Assembly (NCBI GenBank): GCA_022482735.1
Contig: JAKVOO010000001.1
Coordinates: 553,699 to 617,698 of the forward strand
Source of the DNA: Bacilli bacterium
GTDB lineage: Bacteria > Bacillota_I > Bacilli_A > RFN20 > CAG-826
Direction: 5' to 3'
DNA length: 64,000 nucleotides
Position numbers and translations under genes: made by a program. Every line of letters starts with the position of its first letter. Position 1 is the stretch's first letter. The notes beneath the pieces were generated by a model, which made no database searches, was not told where the DNA came from, and saw nothing but the letters and a program-made list of their open reading frames with translations. This document shows positions 34,472-43,615 of this stretch, in pieces.

Positions 34472-35656
34472 TTAAAATGAGTAAGTTGCGTAATATCCAC
34501 TACTAGTTGGGAATGTCCACTTGTCTGAACCAGAATTCCAGTCTTGTTTAAAACTATTGTACATAGTCAAATTATTGAAAGTAACAGTAAAAGATGCTGT
34601 TAAATCATCTCTTTTAACATTTTGGTACTTATGGTTAAATCCAGTAATCCACCACTGTTTAGAAGTTGGTTCCCAATTGATAATATTAATATTCTTATAA
34701 TTTAATTGTAGTGTCATTTTCATAGCTAAACTCTTATCTACTATCCAAATTATATCACTATATGACCATCTTTTATATATTCCCAGTTCAGCTCCAGCAC
34801 CTAAATTCAAGTAATCGCCCTTCCATGCCCAAAATATATAATCATCTTGATTATCTCCATTCACATCAAATGGAAATTTTTTATATTTCATACTTGTAGA
34901 AGCATTGAAAACAGTGTCATAAAAATCAGTGTATCCAAAATATTGCTGCCACCCATCAAAGGAAGCATGATAGATTCCTTGTTCATCTTTACCCATATTC
35001 AATAGCCATGCACCAGCACTAGCAGCAAGATCTGGTCCCAATATAGTGATTGCAACTGCTGTGGCAATCCTAACTGCTGGTTTTAATAAAGATGCTACTG
35101 CATTAACTACTACTGTAGCAGCTGTTGAAACAGCATTTACTACAGTATTAACGAGTGCTGAGAACCAATTATTTTCATCAAACAAACCAGATTCGGTTAA
35201 ATCTGATAACCATAAGAATTCGCCATCGATCACAAACATAATATCAGGCTCATTTGTGGCATTCGGTGTTAAAACACCCGGAATTGTTTCAAAAATAGGA
35301 ATATCTTCCACACCTTCAATAATTACGCTTAGCAATACCGTGTTTTCTTCGTCAGTATAATTTATCTCATAACGAACTATGAATGTATCTTCAGTATTAT
35401 CAAGTCCAACCAAATCTAGTTCGTCAAGTATTGACATGCTAAATGATTTTTTAGCTATTAATTCTAGACTATCGTCACTTACTTCTAAAGAATGCTCATC
35501 AAATTCTTCTAAAAAGCAAGAATCTAAAGCGTAACTATCTGTATAATAAACAGTTCTTGTCTCTTGTTTAATTTCAGAGCCAAACTTGAAACCTTCAGCA
35601 CTAAATAATGACGTAGTTGTAAGGCTAAGTAATACTAATGCTAGATGCTTTTTCAT
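34472..35656 (-). CDS. secreted DUF4474-domain protein
   Basis: 394 residues. Signal peptide MKKHLALVLLSLTTTSLFSA. Residues ~25-155 are an acidic beta-rich domain. Residues ~162-218 are a long Ala/Val-rich hydrophobic or amphipathic region (ALVNTVVNAVSTAATVVVNA) unlike a simple anchor. The C-terminal ~170 residues match the DUF4474 pattern as I know it: IFWAWKGDYLNLGAGAELGI, the WWITGFNHKYQN block and a closing FNNLTMYNSF. The function of DUF4474 is not established. First gene of the island cluster with two lipoproteins and a protease. The hydrophobic middle could insert in a membrane, so a toxin-like role is conceivable but unproven. Confidence 0.75.
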   Translation of the reverse strand: MKKHLALVLLSLTTTSLFSAEGFKFGSEIKQETRTVYYTDSYALDSCFLEEFDEHSLEVSDDSLELIAKKSFSMSILDELDLVGLDNTEDTFIVRYEINYTDEENTVLLSVIIEGVEDIPIFETIPGVLTPNATNEPDIMFVIDGEFLWLSDLTESGLFDENNWFSALVNTVVNAVSTAATVVVNAVASLLKPAVRIATAVAITILGPDLAASAGAWLLNMGKDEQGIYHASFDGWQQYFGYTDFYDTVFNASTSMKYKKFPFDVNGDNQDDYIFWAWKGDYLNLGAGAELGIYKRWSYSDIIWIVDKSLAMKMTLQLNYKNINIINWEPTSKQWWITGFNHKYQNVKRDDLTASFTVTFNNLTMYNSFKQDWNSGSDKWTFPTSSGYYATYSF

Positions 35657-35951
35657 TTTATCCTCTTTCTGGATTACAAGCCATATTATAAGTTAAATTT
35701 TTTTTCATCTTCTAGATTCATTTTAACTTGCTGTTTTTTTACATGTCAATACATTTTTCATAAGATTTTTAAAATTCGAAATGATTTTTAAATATTCGAA
35801 TTCAACGTATTTATATAACACAAAAATCAAGAACAATGGCTTTGTTTTTACGTCGTATTATTTCATTGATTGAGTTTACACTTTCATTATAAGTTTTGCT
35901 TTCCAGCTACAACGACAGATGTGTCGTGAAGTTATTTGATCATTCTTATTG

Positions 35952-36116
35952 TTATTTTTTAAGTGAATTTATCGTTGCTTTAATTTGATTTGTTATGAAA
36001 ATGTGAATATCACCAAAATTATTTTCAATATATGCTTTGGTTTCTTCATTAAATTCTTTTAATACTTCTGTTTTAGCAAGATTTAGTGCTGTTTCTTGTG
36101 TTTCTTTATCTAGCAA
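35952..36116 (-). pseudogene. fragment of an unknown helical protein
   Basis: 54 codons (from a TTG) with a strongly coding composition: LDKETQETALNLAKTEVLKE continuing to NSLKK. An in-frame stop lies directly upstream, so it looks like the C-terminal end of a truncated helical, charged protein, possibly of phage origin. No family assigned. Confidence 0.3.
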
Positions 36117-36346
36117 CTAATAAGAGAATAATTTTAAACTTAATCTCTACCACGTTCTCATCTAAAGCTGATAAGCCAGTCAAATTAATATCTACATTAA
36201 ATAATCAAATAGAGTTAGCATCCATAACAGAGGGAATTGGGCGTTACTATAAGATATCACGTGCACCAATTAATACTCAAAAGTTTTCTCAACTAGATAA
36301 GTATTTGAATGATAGAGTTCGATTTGCTAAACAATTACATGATTAG
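36086..36346 (+). pseudogene. fragment of an unknown protein
   Basis: An open frame whose last ~70 codons read like real coding sequence (STTFSSKADKPVKLISTLNN through KYLNDRVRFAKQLHD), without a convincing start. The stop overlaps the ATG of the next short frame as ATGATTAG. Overlaps the end of the minus-strand fragment at 35952-36116. Confidence 0.3.
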
Positions 36347-36464
36347 CAATCCCATAGTTAAAATACAAAATAATCCACCAGCTAAACAAAATGGAAAATA
36401 CAAAACCTTTAGTATGGTATTTTCAGGTAACACAAAAATGTATTTACCTAGTCAATCTCTGTAA
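36339..36464 (+). CDS. short unknown protein coupled to the preceding fragment
   Basis: 41 codons starting with an ATG that overlaps the previous stop (ATGATTAG), the usual sign of translational coupling. The product (MISNPIVKIQNNPPAKQNGK and onward) is basic and polar. May itself be truncated by a late stop. Confidence 0.3.
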   Translation: MISNPIVKIQNNPPAKQNGKYKTFSMVFSGNTKMYLPSQSL

Positions 36465-36641
36465 CTTAATACTTTAGGATATCTATTCATATTATTTCCT
36501 TATGTTCTCTTATTTATATTTTACTATAAATTTTGAAATCGGAATTTAATTAAAATATCATCGCATTTTTTACATTTACTATAAAGAGAGTAATAATTCT
36601 CAATAGATTACATATAATTGTAATAGAAAGGAGATAAAAAT

Positions 36642-36827
36642 ATGATGGATGAATCGATTGTTGAATTCAAATTAAAAGGCTATTTTATTAGAATTGATAA
36701 AATTTCACTGAGTGTTCATGATAAAAATGGAATATTGTTTAAAGTAACCTATCTAAAAATCAAAACAGTTTTTCAATGTATGCTAGCAAAAATAAATGAA
36801 ATACGATTAACAAGTGAAATAAAATAA
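36642..36827 (+). CDS. small hypothetical protein
   Basis: 61 residues with a good ribosome site (GAAAGGAGAT, six bases before the ATG). The product is basic and amphipathic: DESIVEFKLKGYFIRIDKIS, later KVTYLKIKTVFQCML. No family recognised. Two alternative ATGs lie together at the start (MM). It sits alone on the plus strand between decayed genes of the island. Confidence 0.5.
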   Translation: MMDESIVEFKLKGYFIRIDKISLSVHDKNGILFKVTYLKIKTVFQCMLAKINEIRLTSEIK

Positions 36828-36859
36828 TATTGTTTAAAAGGAGTAGTCACACACTCCTT

Positions 36860-37042
36860 TTAATCTTTTATCTGTTCTTTAGTTAGTAACATAGACAATT
36901 CTTTATTATTCCACCTTCTAACTGTCGCGTATGAACAAAACAATTTGGCTGCTATATCATTCCAATTTAACCAATAAAAATATTGATTTATACATAATTT
37001 AGATGCATATGTAATATTAAGTATCGGATATAAGCAAATCAT
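36860..37042 (-). pseudogene. remnant of a helix-turn-helix (phage ArpU/sigma-like) regulator
   Basis: 60 codons. The C-terminal part YWLNWNDIAAKLFCSYATVR followed by RWNNKELSML matches the helix-turn-helix of phage late regulators of the ArpU/DUF1492 type (W-x-x-IA, then S-x-x-TVRRW). The N-terminal two thirds expected in that family are missing or unreadable. A sign of an old prophage or mobile element. Confidence 0.4.
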
Positions 37043-37095
37043 TACTAGCCCAAATCTGATTCTATAAATTACGAGATCAATTTTAAGATTATTAG

Positions 37096-37224
37096 GAATT
37101 ATATATTGGAAAAACTAGTTTTCAAGTTACATATGATATAGATTCGCTAGAACGTCACTTCCAAGTTTTCACTCACATTTTGAAGTCCGATAAGACAGTA
37201 CTTCAATGGATGAATAACCTATAA
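37096..37224 (+). pseudogene. C-terminal fragment of an unknown protein
   Basis: 42 codons after an in-frame TAG, ending at a stop: ELYIGKTSFQVTYDIDSLER and onward to QWMNNL. The residue pattern is protein-like, but no start codon precedes it. Adjacent to the tRNA-Thr end of the island. Confidence 0.3.
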
Positions 37225-37228
37225 ATAG

Positions 37229-37256
37229 CAAAAAAGCAGTCAATTACGACTACTTT
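37229..37256 (-). terminator. terminator inside the island, behind tRNA-Thr
   Basis: Minus-strand stem AAAGTAGTC / GACTGCTTT with a T-run. It could now end tRNA-Thr transcripts in place of the displaced terminator at 32362-32384. Confidence 0.65.
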
Positions 37257-37314
37257 CGCATTTAATATCACTCACTTGATAGCCTTGTAAAGCCATTATC
37301 AGTAGAGTGAAACA

Positions 37315-37332
37315 CAAGCCAACTATGGTGCC
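37315..37332. repeat. proximal attachment-site repeat at tRNA-Thr
   Basis: CAAGCCAACTATGGTGCC, overlapping the last seven bases of tRNA-Thr with CCA (minus strand GGCACCA); 17 of 18 identical to 32389-32406 in direct orientation. Confidence 0.65.
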
Positions 37333-37401
37333 GACGATCGGAATCGAACCAACAACCTATTGATTACAAATCAATTGCTCTGCCAATTGAGCTACGTCGG
37401 C
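37326..37401 (-). tRNA. tRNA-Thr (anticodon TGT)
   Basis: 76 bases with encoded CCA. Acceptor GCCGACG/CGTCGGC, D-stem GCTC/GAGC, anticodon loop TTTGTAA in ATTGA/TCAAT, T-loop TTCGATT. Its 3' end is the insertion point of the neighbouring island. Confidence 0.96.
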
Positions 37402-37404
37402 GAA

Positions 37405-37479
37405 TGGTGGGCACTAAGGGTTTCGAACCCCCGACCTCTTCCGTGTGAAGGAAGCGCTCTCCCACTGAGCTAAGTGCCC
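37405..37479 (-). tRNA. tRNA-Val (anticodon CAC)
   Basis: 75 bases with encoded CCA. Acceptor GGGCACT/AGTGCCC, anticodon loop TTCACAC in CTTCC/GGAAG, T-arm GGGGGTTCGAAACCC. Lies 3 bases upstream of tRNA-Thr, so both are one transcript. Confidence 0.96.
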
Positions 37480-37546
37480 TTAACTCGCTTAATTAATATA
37501 GCAAAAGAGGGTGCGCTTTTCAACAAATATCGGCAAGGATTATTAA

Positions 37547-38927
37547 CTAGGCAACCATTTCAACATCATTTTTAAAATCAGTTGTTAAATTAACTGCCCA
37601 ATTGCTCTTTTTAAGCAAAATCAGCCCAACCGCCGACTTCAATAAATCAACTGATTGGACAAGAACATAAATCCACACTAAAGGTAGGGGTGTAAATAAG
37701 ACAATGAGCCACGTCATCGGGACAGTAATAATCCACATAGAAAAAGAGTCAAGTAAGAGAATTAGCCGTGTTTTACCTCCAGTTCGAAGGATAACAAAAC
37801 AACATACAGCAATAGCAAAAATGGGGATAAAACATCCATAGACTATTAATAACTGACTAGCTAGCGCCTTCTGCTCGGGTGTGACTTCATCAAATAGAAG
37901 GGGAATAACTCCCGAGAAAACGATAAATAAAGCACCGATTATTAATCCGATGACAACTCCCAAAAAGATTAGTTTATAGGCATTACTCTTGGCTTCTTCC
38001 ACGTCTCCTTGACCCAAAGTATTGCCTACCATAACCGATATTCCAACCGATAACCCTAAGAAGACAATTGAAAAGAGATTACTCATCGTTGAAATTACAC
38101 TTAAAGCACTTAAGACATTGCTTCTTTGGGCATAAGCTAGTGAAAGGATAATCATCCCGACCGCCCAAAGGACTTCATTGAGCAAAAGAGGAGCCGTCTT
38201 TTTACTTACCCGCGTCAATATAGGCCGTGATATATGAAAGGAAGTCCACACCGTCTTAAAGGAGAATATCTTCTCTTTTTGCGCCAATAGCAAAGTAGCA
38301 ACCAATTCGAGAGATCGGGCTGCGAAAAGTAGCAATCGCCGCTCCATAAACACCGAGTGATAGAACATACATAAATATATAATTGCCAACAATATTGACT
38401 ACCAAAGCAACTGCGCTAGCAATCATTGGATAGTGAGTTTTTCCAATTTCACGAAAACTAGTGGCATAAGCCACTGTAAATGCATAAGGAATATAAGATA
38501 AATATATAATTGGTGCATACTTTAATGCATCTAACATTACTAGATCTCGCGCATCATCGTTGCGGGCATAAAAACCAATTAGATAGCGGCCAAAAATAAA
38601 ACAAAGTGGAATTATTATCGCTAAACCAATAATACCAATAATTAGCTTGTACCGATGGGCTTCTTCTAGGCGAGGAAAATCCTTACTGCCATAAAATTGT
38701 TGAATATAGATGCCCGCTCCCGCAACTAAGCCACCAGCAATAACGAAATAAAGAAAGCTTATTTGGTTGACAGCATATACCGCCGAAACCGCATTATTGC
38801 TGAGTCCACTGACCATCATTGTATCGACCAGGCTCACGACAAAAGTTATCAATTGTTGGACCATCGCTGGCACCGCCACTTGAAAGAATCGTTTTATAAA
38901 TACGCGGTTTGGTAAAAGTTTTCTCAT
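37547..38927 (-). pseudogene. MATE-family efflux transporter, frameshifted
   Basis: Two frames give a ~459-residue, twelve-helix MATE protein. I place the start at the ATG at 38927 (MRKLLPNRVFIKRFF) because a terminator hairpin of tRNA-Ile lies just upstream. The first part has the MATE signature region MVQQLITFVVSLVDTMMVSG; the second has VSIGISVMVGNTLGQGDVEE-like motifs of the C-half (NTLGQGDVEEAKS). The frames join at plus A 38325-38328, where one base too many is present; removal gives GAAIATFAARSLELVATLLL. It would export drugs or organic cations using H+ or Na+. Probably intact in the cell. Confidence 0.85.
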
Positions 38928-38941
38928 AGTTTTTTCAAAAT

Positions 38942-38969
38942 AAAACCCAGAGAAGTTGACATCTCTGGG
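38942..38969 (-). terminator. terminator of tRNA-Ile
   Basis: Stem CCCAGAGA (38946-38953) / TCTCTGGG (38962-38969) then TTTTA on the minus strand, between tRNA-Ile and the MATE gene. It rules out the earlier in-frame start of the MATE gene at 38972. Confidence 0.8.
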
Positions 38970-38980
38970 CAAATTTCAAA

Positions 38981-39057
<77 letters not shown>

Positions 39058-39157
39058 ACATTCGCACGCTTGCGCGCTTTAATAATATAATATAGACACT
39101 TACAAAATGCAAGGAAAAATAACCCTTATCCTGAAACTTTTCCCGTTTTAATTTAAG

Positions 39158-39188
39158 AAAAAAGACGAGCCCGATAATCGAACTCGTC
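39158..39188 (-). terminator. terminator of the hydrogenase operon
   Basis: Stem GACGAG/CTCGTC (39164-39169 with 39183-39188) with an inner CGAT/ATCG pairing and T6 on the minus strand, right after hydA. Confidence 0.88.
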
Positions 39189-39198
39189 AATTTATGAT

Positions 39199-40990
39199 TT
39201 AGTCTTTATTTTTTAGGGGATAGCGAGTTTTCTTCGCATAGTGCGTGTGGAGTAAAATATGGGCTAACTCACTATTAGGCGCCCCCAAATAATCACGATA
39301 AAGCGCCTTAACTTCCTCATTTTCATGCGACTTTCGATGCGCCATGTTTTTATCTTGTTGGTATAGCACCTTCGCTCTTAACTCTGCCGGATTGATTTCA
39401 TCGCGCTTAATACTGCTTACGATGGGTTGTCCCCCACCATTAACACAGCCACCTGGGCAGGCCATAATTTCAATGAAATGATAATTCTTTTCCTTGTTTT
39501 GCACGCGTTTTAGAAGTTCTTCCGCTTTACTAATCGAATGCGCTATTGCGTAATTAATTGTCAGTGGCTGTCCCTTCATATCAATAGTAACTGAACCCTC
39601 TTTTACTCCTTGTAAGTCGCGGCAGTCCTGATACTCAATCGCTTGAAGATCCTGACCGGTTAATATGTCTGCAGCCGTTCTTAACGCGGCTTCCATCACA
39701 CCTCCAGTTGCCCCAAAAATAACCCCGGCTCCGCTATATTCGCTAAGAAGGGGGTCGGGTTTTCCCTTTGGAAGGGCCAATAAATTCATTCCCGCTCGTT
39801 TAATTAAACGCCCTAATTCCCGAGTGGTTAAAACATAATCAACATCAGCAAGGCCTAAGTCATTTTTCATTTCACTACGCCGAGCTTCCGCCTTTTTAGC
39901 TGTGCAAGGCATAATTGAAACGGAAACGATTTTCTTTGGATCAAGTTGCATTTTGTCAGCATAATAACTCTTTATAACCGCCCCCATCATTTGTTGAGGA
40001 CTCTTACATGAGGAAATGTTTTTCAAAAGTTCTGGATGCTTAAATTCGGCAAATCTAATCCATCCAGGCGAACAGGAAGTTATAAGTGGAAGTGGACCTT
40101 TGGTTGTAATCCGATTAATTAATTCCGTCGCCTCTTCCATAATGGTCAAATCCGCCGCAAATGTCGTATCAAAAACTCGGGCAAATCCAAGTCGATGAAG
40201 GGCGGTATATAATTCTCCCGTTACATCGGTTCCAATCGGTAATCCAAAGCATTCTCCTAAGGCCGCCCGCACCGCGGGAGCCACTTGGACTACGACATGT
40301 TGATCTTTATTTTCTAATGCTTCTAAAACAGCATCAATATCATCTTTTTCCTTTAAAGCCGCTACTGGGCAAGCTTCAACGCATTGACCGCAAAGAAGAC
40401 AATCTACTTCATTTAGTGAATATTCATAGGCTGGTCCAATTTCACTTTTGAAGCCCCGTTTGGTGTAAGCCAAAACACCCATGCTCTGAATTTTTTGGCA
40501 GGTACTTACACAGCGTCCACAAAGAATGCACTTTGATGTATCTCGTACGATGGAAGGTGAAAAATTATCGATGGTTACTGGGCGATGTTCCCCTTTAAAC
40601 CGGATTTGTTCAACACCCATTTTTTCGCATAAATTTTGCAATTCACAATTGCCACTTCGCGCACAACTTACGCACTCGCGATTATGGTTAGCAAGAATTA
40701 ATTCTAAATTCATCTTGACCGCTTCGCGAACCCGTTTCGTGTTGGTACGAATATTCATTCCCTTCCGCTACTTCTAAGGCACATGAGGCTGGCAATCCCC
40801 GCATCGGGCGGCCATTTATATCGGCCTCAACCACGCACATGCGACAATTTGCGGTTTCATTAATGCCTTTTAAAAAGCATAGCGTCGGAATATCATAGCC
40901 GGCTCTACGGGCGACTTCTAAAACCTTTTCGTGGCGTTTAGCCATAATGGGTTCACCATTGATGGTGATGTTTACAATGTTTTCTTCCAT
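39199..40990 (-). pseudogene. hydA: [FeFe] hydrogenase catalytic subunit, frameshifted
   Basis: The two frames together give ~596 residues. Order: plant-type [2Fe-2S] domain (CFLKGINETANCRMC), a His-Cys [4Fe-4S] region (CVSCARSGNCELQNLC), two [4Fe-4S] motifs (CILCGRCVSTCQ, CLLCGQCVEACP), then the H-cluster domain: L1 TSCSPGW, L2 MPCTAKKAEA, L3 MACPGGCVNGGGQP. The frames join at plus C 40760-40762; one C fewer gives VAEGMNIRTNTKR. It reduces protons to H2, or the reverse, with electrons from the NuoF/NuoE-like partners upstream and perhaps ferredoxin. L1 has Ser instead of the second Cys of TSCCP. Function is probably intact and the indel an error. Confidence 0.9.
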
Positions 40991-41001
40991 GATGATTTCT
41001 C

Positions 41002-42981
41002 CTATTTAACGACGATGGCATGGAAGGCACAGCCTTCAAAACACGCTCCACAGCGAATGCAAAGGTCGGGGTCAATATGATGTTTGGCTAAAGGCTTACC
41101 CGTAATTGCATGCACCGGGCAATAGCGAACACACTTGGTACATCCGCGGCAATCATCCGTAATTTCATAGCCTAAAAGTTTTTTACAGACATGGGCGGGA
41201 CAGCGCTTATCGACAATGTGAGCCAAATACTCGTCTTTAAAGTTTTCTAAAGTTGAAAGAACCGGATTAGGGGCCGTTTGTCCAAGAGCGCAAAGCGCCG
41301 TATCCTTTAAATGCTGACCTAAATCTTCCAAAAGATTGATATCACTAAGTTTGCCTTTTCCTTCGCTTATATTGGTGACTATTTCTAACAGACGCTTTGT
41401 CCCCTCGCGGCAAGGTGTACATTTTCCACAGCTCTCGCTCACGGTAAAATCAAGATAAAAACGGGCGATATCAACCATGCAGTTATCTTCGTCCATAACA
41501 ATCATTCCGCCACTTCCCATCATTGAACCGATGGAAGTTAAATTATCAAAATCAATTGGTAAATCCAAGTATTTGGTGGTGATACATCCTCCGGATGGAC
41601 CTCCTGTTTGGATAGCCTTTAGTTCCTTGCCATTGGGGCATCCTCCGCCGATATCATAGATAATTTCACGTAAGGTGATTCCCATTGGTACCTCAACTAA
41701 TCCGGTATTGGTTATTTTGCCTCCTAAGGCGAATACTTTTGTTCCTGGGGACTTTTCAGTGCCCATTGAAGTGAACCACGATGCTCCCTTTAAAATGATT
41801 TGCGCAACATTTCCCAAAGTTTCAACATTGTTGATAATTGTCGGTTTACTAAATAATCCACTGTGAGCAGGAAAAGGTGGCTTATTGCGAGGCATACCCC
41901 GCTTGCCTTCCACCGAGGCGATTAAAGCAGTCTCTTCACCACAGACAAAGGCGCCTGCTCCTAATCGAATATCAATATTAAAATTAAAGCCACTACCGAG
42001 AATATCTTTTCCCAATAACCCCATACTCTTGGCTTGCTCAAGGGCGATATTAAGTCGCTTAACTGCAACTGGATATTCCGCTCGAACATAGATGTATCCT
42101 TGATGGGCTCCAATGGCGTAACCAGCTATTATCATTGCCTCAATAACCGAATGGGGGTCGCCCTCTAAAAGTGAACGATCCATGAAAGCTCCGGGATCTC
42201 CCTCGTCGGCATTACAGATAAAATACTTTTCTTCACCCGGCTCTTGATACGCAAACTTCCATTTAACACCCGTTGGAAATCCCGCGCCCCCTCTTCCTCT
42301 TAAACCTGAAGCCATGATGATATCGATAACATCTAACCGTTTTAGTTCTAATAGTGATTTAGCAAGGGCAAAGTATCCATCCATCGCAATATATTCATTA
42401 ATATCTTCTGGATTAATTAGACCACAGTTATGCATGACAACGCGTTTTTGTTTCGCATAAAAAGGTAGATGCGTAATATCTAAATCAACCTTTAAATCAC
42501 GAATTAAGGGATCGCTCGTGGGAATGTCTTCCATCTCCATTTCGCCTTCATCCAATGAAGAAAGAGCAATATTTGTTTTATCTAAATTCATTTCTTCTTC
42601 GAAGGCTTTTGCCATTTGGTAACCTTGTAAAGTATATTCATAAATGGGCTTGTGGTTGGCAAAATGATTTTTTACTACTTGCACGCCTTTTTCCGGCGTC
42701 ATAAATATGTAGGAGATTTTTTCTTCTCCCGGACAAAAAACCTCGACTATTGGTTCATATGTGCAAGAGCCGATACATCCAGTTACTTCAATATCAACAT
42801 TGGTTAATCCGAGACTTTCTACTTCTTTTTTCATTGACTGATAGACATAGTTCGCCCCGGCGGAAAGACCGCAGGTCGCCATTCCCACAACAACCCGGTA
42901 ATGGTTGCCGGCATTCATTCGGGCCAGAGTTTCATTTTTTATTGCCAACAAATCAGCGCGATTCATTATTTTACTCATTGA
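41002..42981 (-). CDS. hydB: NuoF-like flavin subunit of bifurcating [FeFe] hydrogenase
   Basis: About 659 residues from the ATG at 42981 (GAGGAAG upstream; 43005 and 42969 are alternatives). The N-terminal ~120 residues are a thioredoxin-like [2Fe-2S] domain (MATCGLSAGANYVYQ, VTGCIGSCTYEP). The NuoF core follows with GLRGRGGAGFPTGVKW, the NADH/FMN glycines GAGAFVCGEETALIASVEG, and the [4Fe-4S] motif ESCGKCTPCREG. The C-terminus adds two ferredoxin clusters (CTKCVRYCPVH, CIRCGACFEGC). It carries FMN and passes electrons between NAD(H) and the hydrogenase. Domain order is that of HydB/HndC, supporting an electron-bifurcating trimer. Confidence 0.93.
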   Translation of the reverse strand, partial: SMSKIMNRADLLAIKNETLARMNAGNHYRVVVGMATCGLSAGANYVYQSMKKEVESLGLTNVDIEVTGCIGSCTYEPIVEVFCPGEEKISYIFMTPEKGVQVVKNHFANHKPIYEYTLQGYQMAKAFEEEMNLDKTNIALSSLDEGEMEMEDIPTSDPLIRDLKVDLDITHLPFYAKQKRVVMHNCGLINPEDINEYIAMDGYFALAKSLLELKRLDVIDIIMASGLRGRGGAGFPTGVKWKFAYQEPGEEKYFICNADEGDPGAFMDRSLLEGDPHSVIEAMIIAGYAIGAHQGYIYVRAEYPVAVKRLNIALEQAKSMGLLGKDILGSGFNFNIDIRLGAGAFVCGEETALIASVEGKRGMPRNKPPFPAHSGLFSKPTIINNVETLGNVAQIILKGASWFTSMGTEKSPGTKVFALGGKITNTGLVEVPMGITLREIIYDIGGGCPNGKELKAIQTGGPSGGCITTKYLDLPIDFDNLTSIGSMMGSGGMIVMDEDNCMVDIARFYLDFTVSESCGKCTPCREGTKRLLEIVTNISEGKGKLSDINLLEDLGQHLKDTALCALGQTAPNPVLSTLENFKDEYLAHIVDKRCPAHVCKKLLGYEITDDCRGCTKCVRYCPVHAITGKPLAKHHIDPDLCIRCGACFEGCAFHAIVVK

Positions 42982-43480
42982 CTTCTTCCTCCCGATATTT
43001 ATCAAGAATTCCCGGTATTTTTTCTAAATCGACGAGATTGGCATAGACTTGCTCATCAATCATCATGACCGGGGCCAAGCCACAACAGCCTAAACAGCGA
43101 GCATTTTCTAAAGTGAAAAGTCCATCCTCGGTGGTTTCTCCGACTTCAATTTTTAAAATATCTTTAACCTTATCAAGCACTTTTTGAGCTCCACGTACAT
43201 AGCAGGCAGTTCCTAAACAGATAGATATAGTATGCTTTCCACGTTTGGTAAGGGTAAATTGGCTATAAAAAGTAGCAACCCCATAAAGTTCGCTTAATGG
43301 AACTTGCTTATAGTCACTTATGTGCTTTAAAACTTCAATTGGAAGAAAGCCAAAAATGCCTTGGGCCTTTTGAAGGACTATTAAATTTGTTCCTTCTTCA
43401 TTTCGAATAGAATCAATGTACTGATCAAGGTCCTTAAACCGAGGATCATTGTCTGCAATAATCGAATTATTTTTTGCCAT
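42971..43480 (-). CDS. hydC: NuoE-like [2Fe-2S] subunit of the hydrogenase
   Basis: 169 residues. The thioredoxin-like fold of NuoE/HydC, with YGVATFYSQFTLTKRGKHTI and four cluster cysteines in CLGTACYVRG and ARCLGCCGLAPVM. Partner of the NuoF-like subunit, transferring electrons within the trimer. Its stop lies 8 bases inside the start of hydB, so the two are coupled. It is first of the hydCBA operon. The ribosome site (GGGAG) lies inside a hairpin directly before the ATG, which could control expression of the whole operon. Confidence 0.93.
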   Translation of the reverse strand: MAKNNSIIADNDPRFKDLDQYIDSIRNEEGTNLIVLQKAQGIFGFLPIEVLKHISDYKQVPLSELYGVATFYSQFTLTKRGKHTISICLGTACYVRGAQKVLDKVKDILKIEVGETTEDGLFTLENARCLGCCGLAPVMMIDEQVYANLVDLEKIPGILDKYREEEVNE

Positions 43481-43487
43481 AAAAAAA

Positions 43488-43526
43488 ACTCCCTAATATC
43501 TACTATTAGCATAATATTTAGAGAGT
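43488..43526 (-). promoter_or_regulatory. hairpin with terminator-like T-run covering the hydC ribosome site
   Basis: On the minus strand ACTCTCTAAATAT pairs with ATATTAGGGAGT, followed by T8 and immediately the ATG of hydC. The 3' arm contains the AGGGAG ribosome site. The element could act as attenuator or as a ribosome-site lock of the hydrogenase operon. Confidence 0.55.
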
Positions 43527-43615
43527 TTTTTTCAAGGTATTTTGATACCGATTTAGTTTATTTTTTTAGTTAGAATTGACTTTTTATCCTTTTTTTTATA
43601 GTTTAACCACCTACA

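Larger units (their letters stand above)
35657..36641. other. decayed, AT-rich interior of the tRNA-Thr island
   Basis: Nearly 1 kb without an intact recognisable gene. It contains gene fragments on both strands (35952-36116, 36086-36346, 36339-36464), described separately. The sequence is visibly more AT-rich than the flanking chromosome. Confidence 0.5.

Noticed and set aside
37560-38100. The second MATE half as an independent gene
   Set aside because: It starts mid-protein with out-of-frame residues and joins the first half after removing one base.
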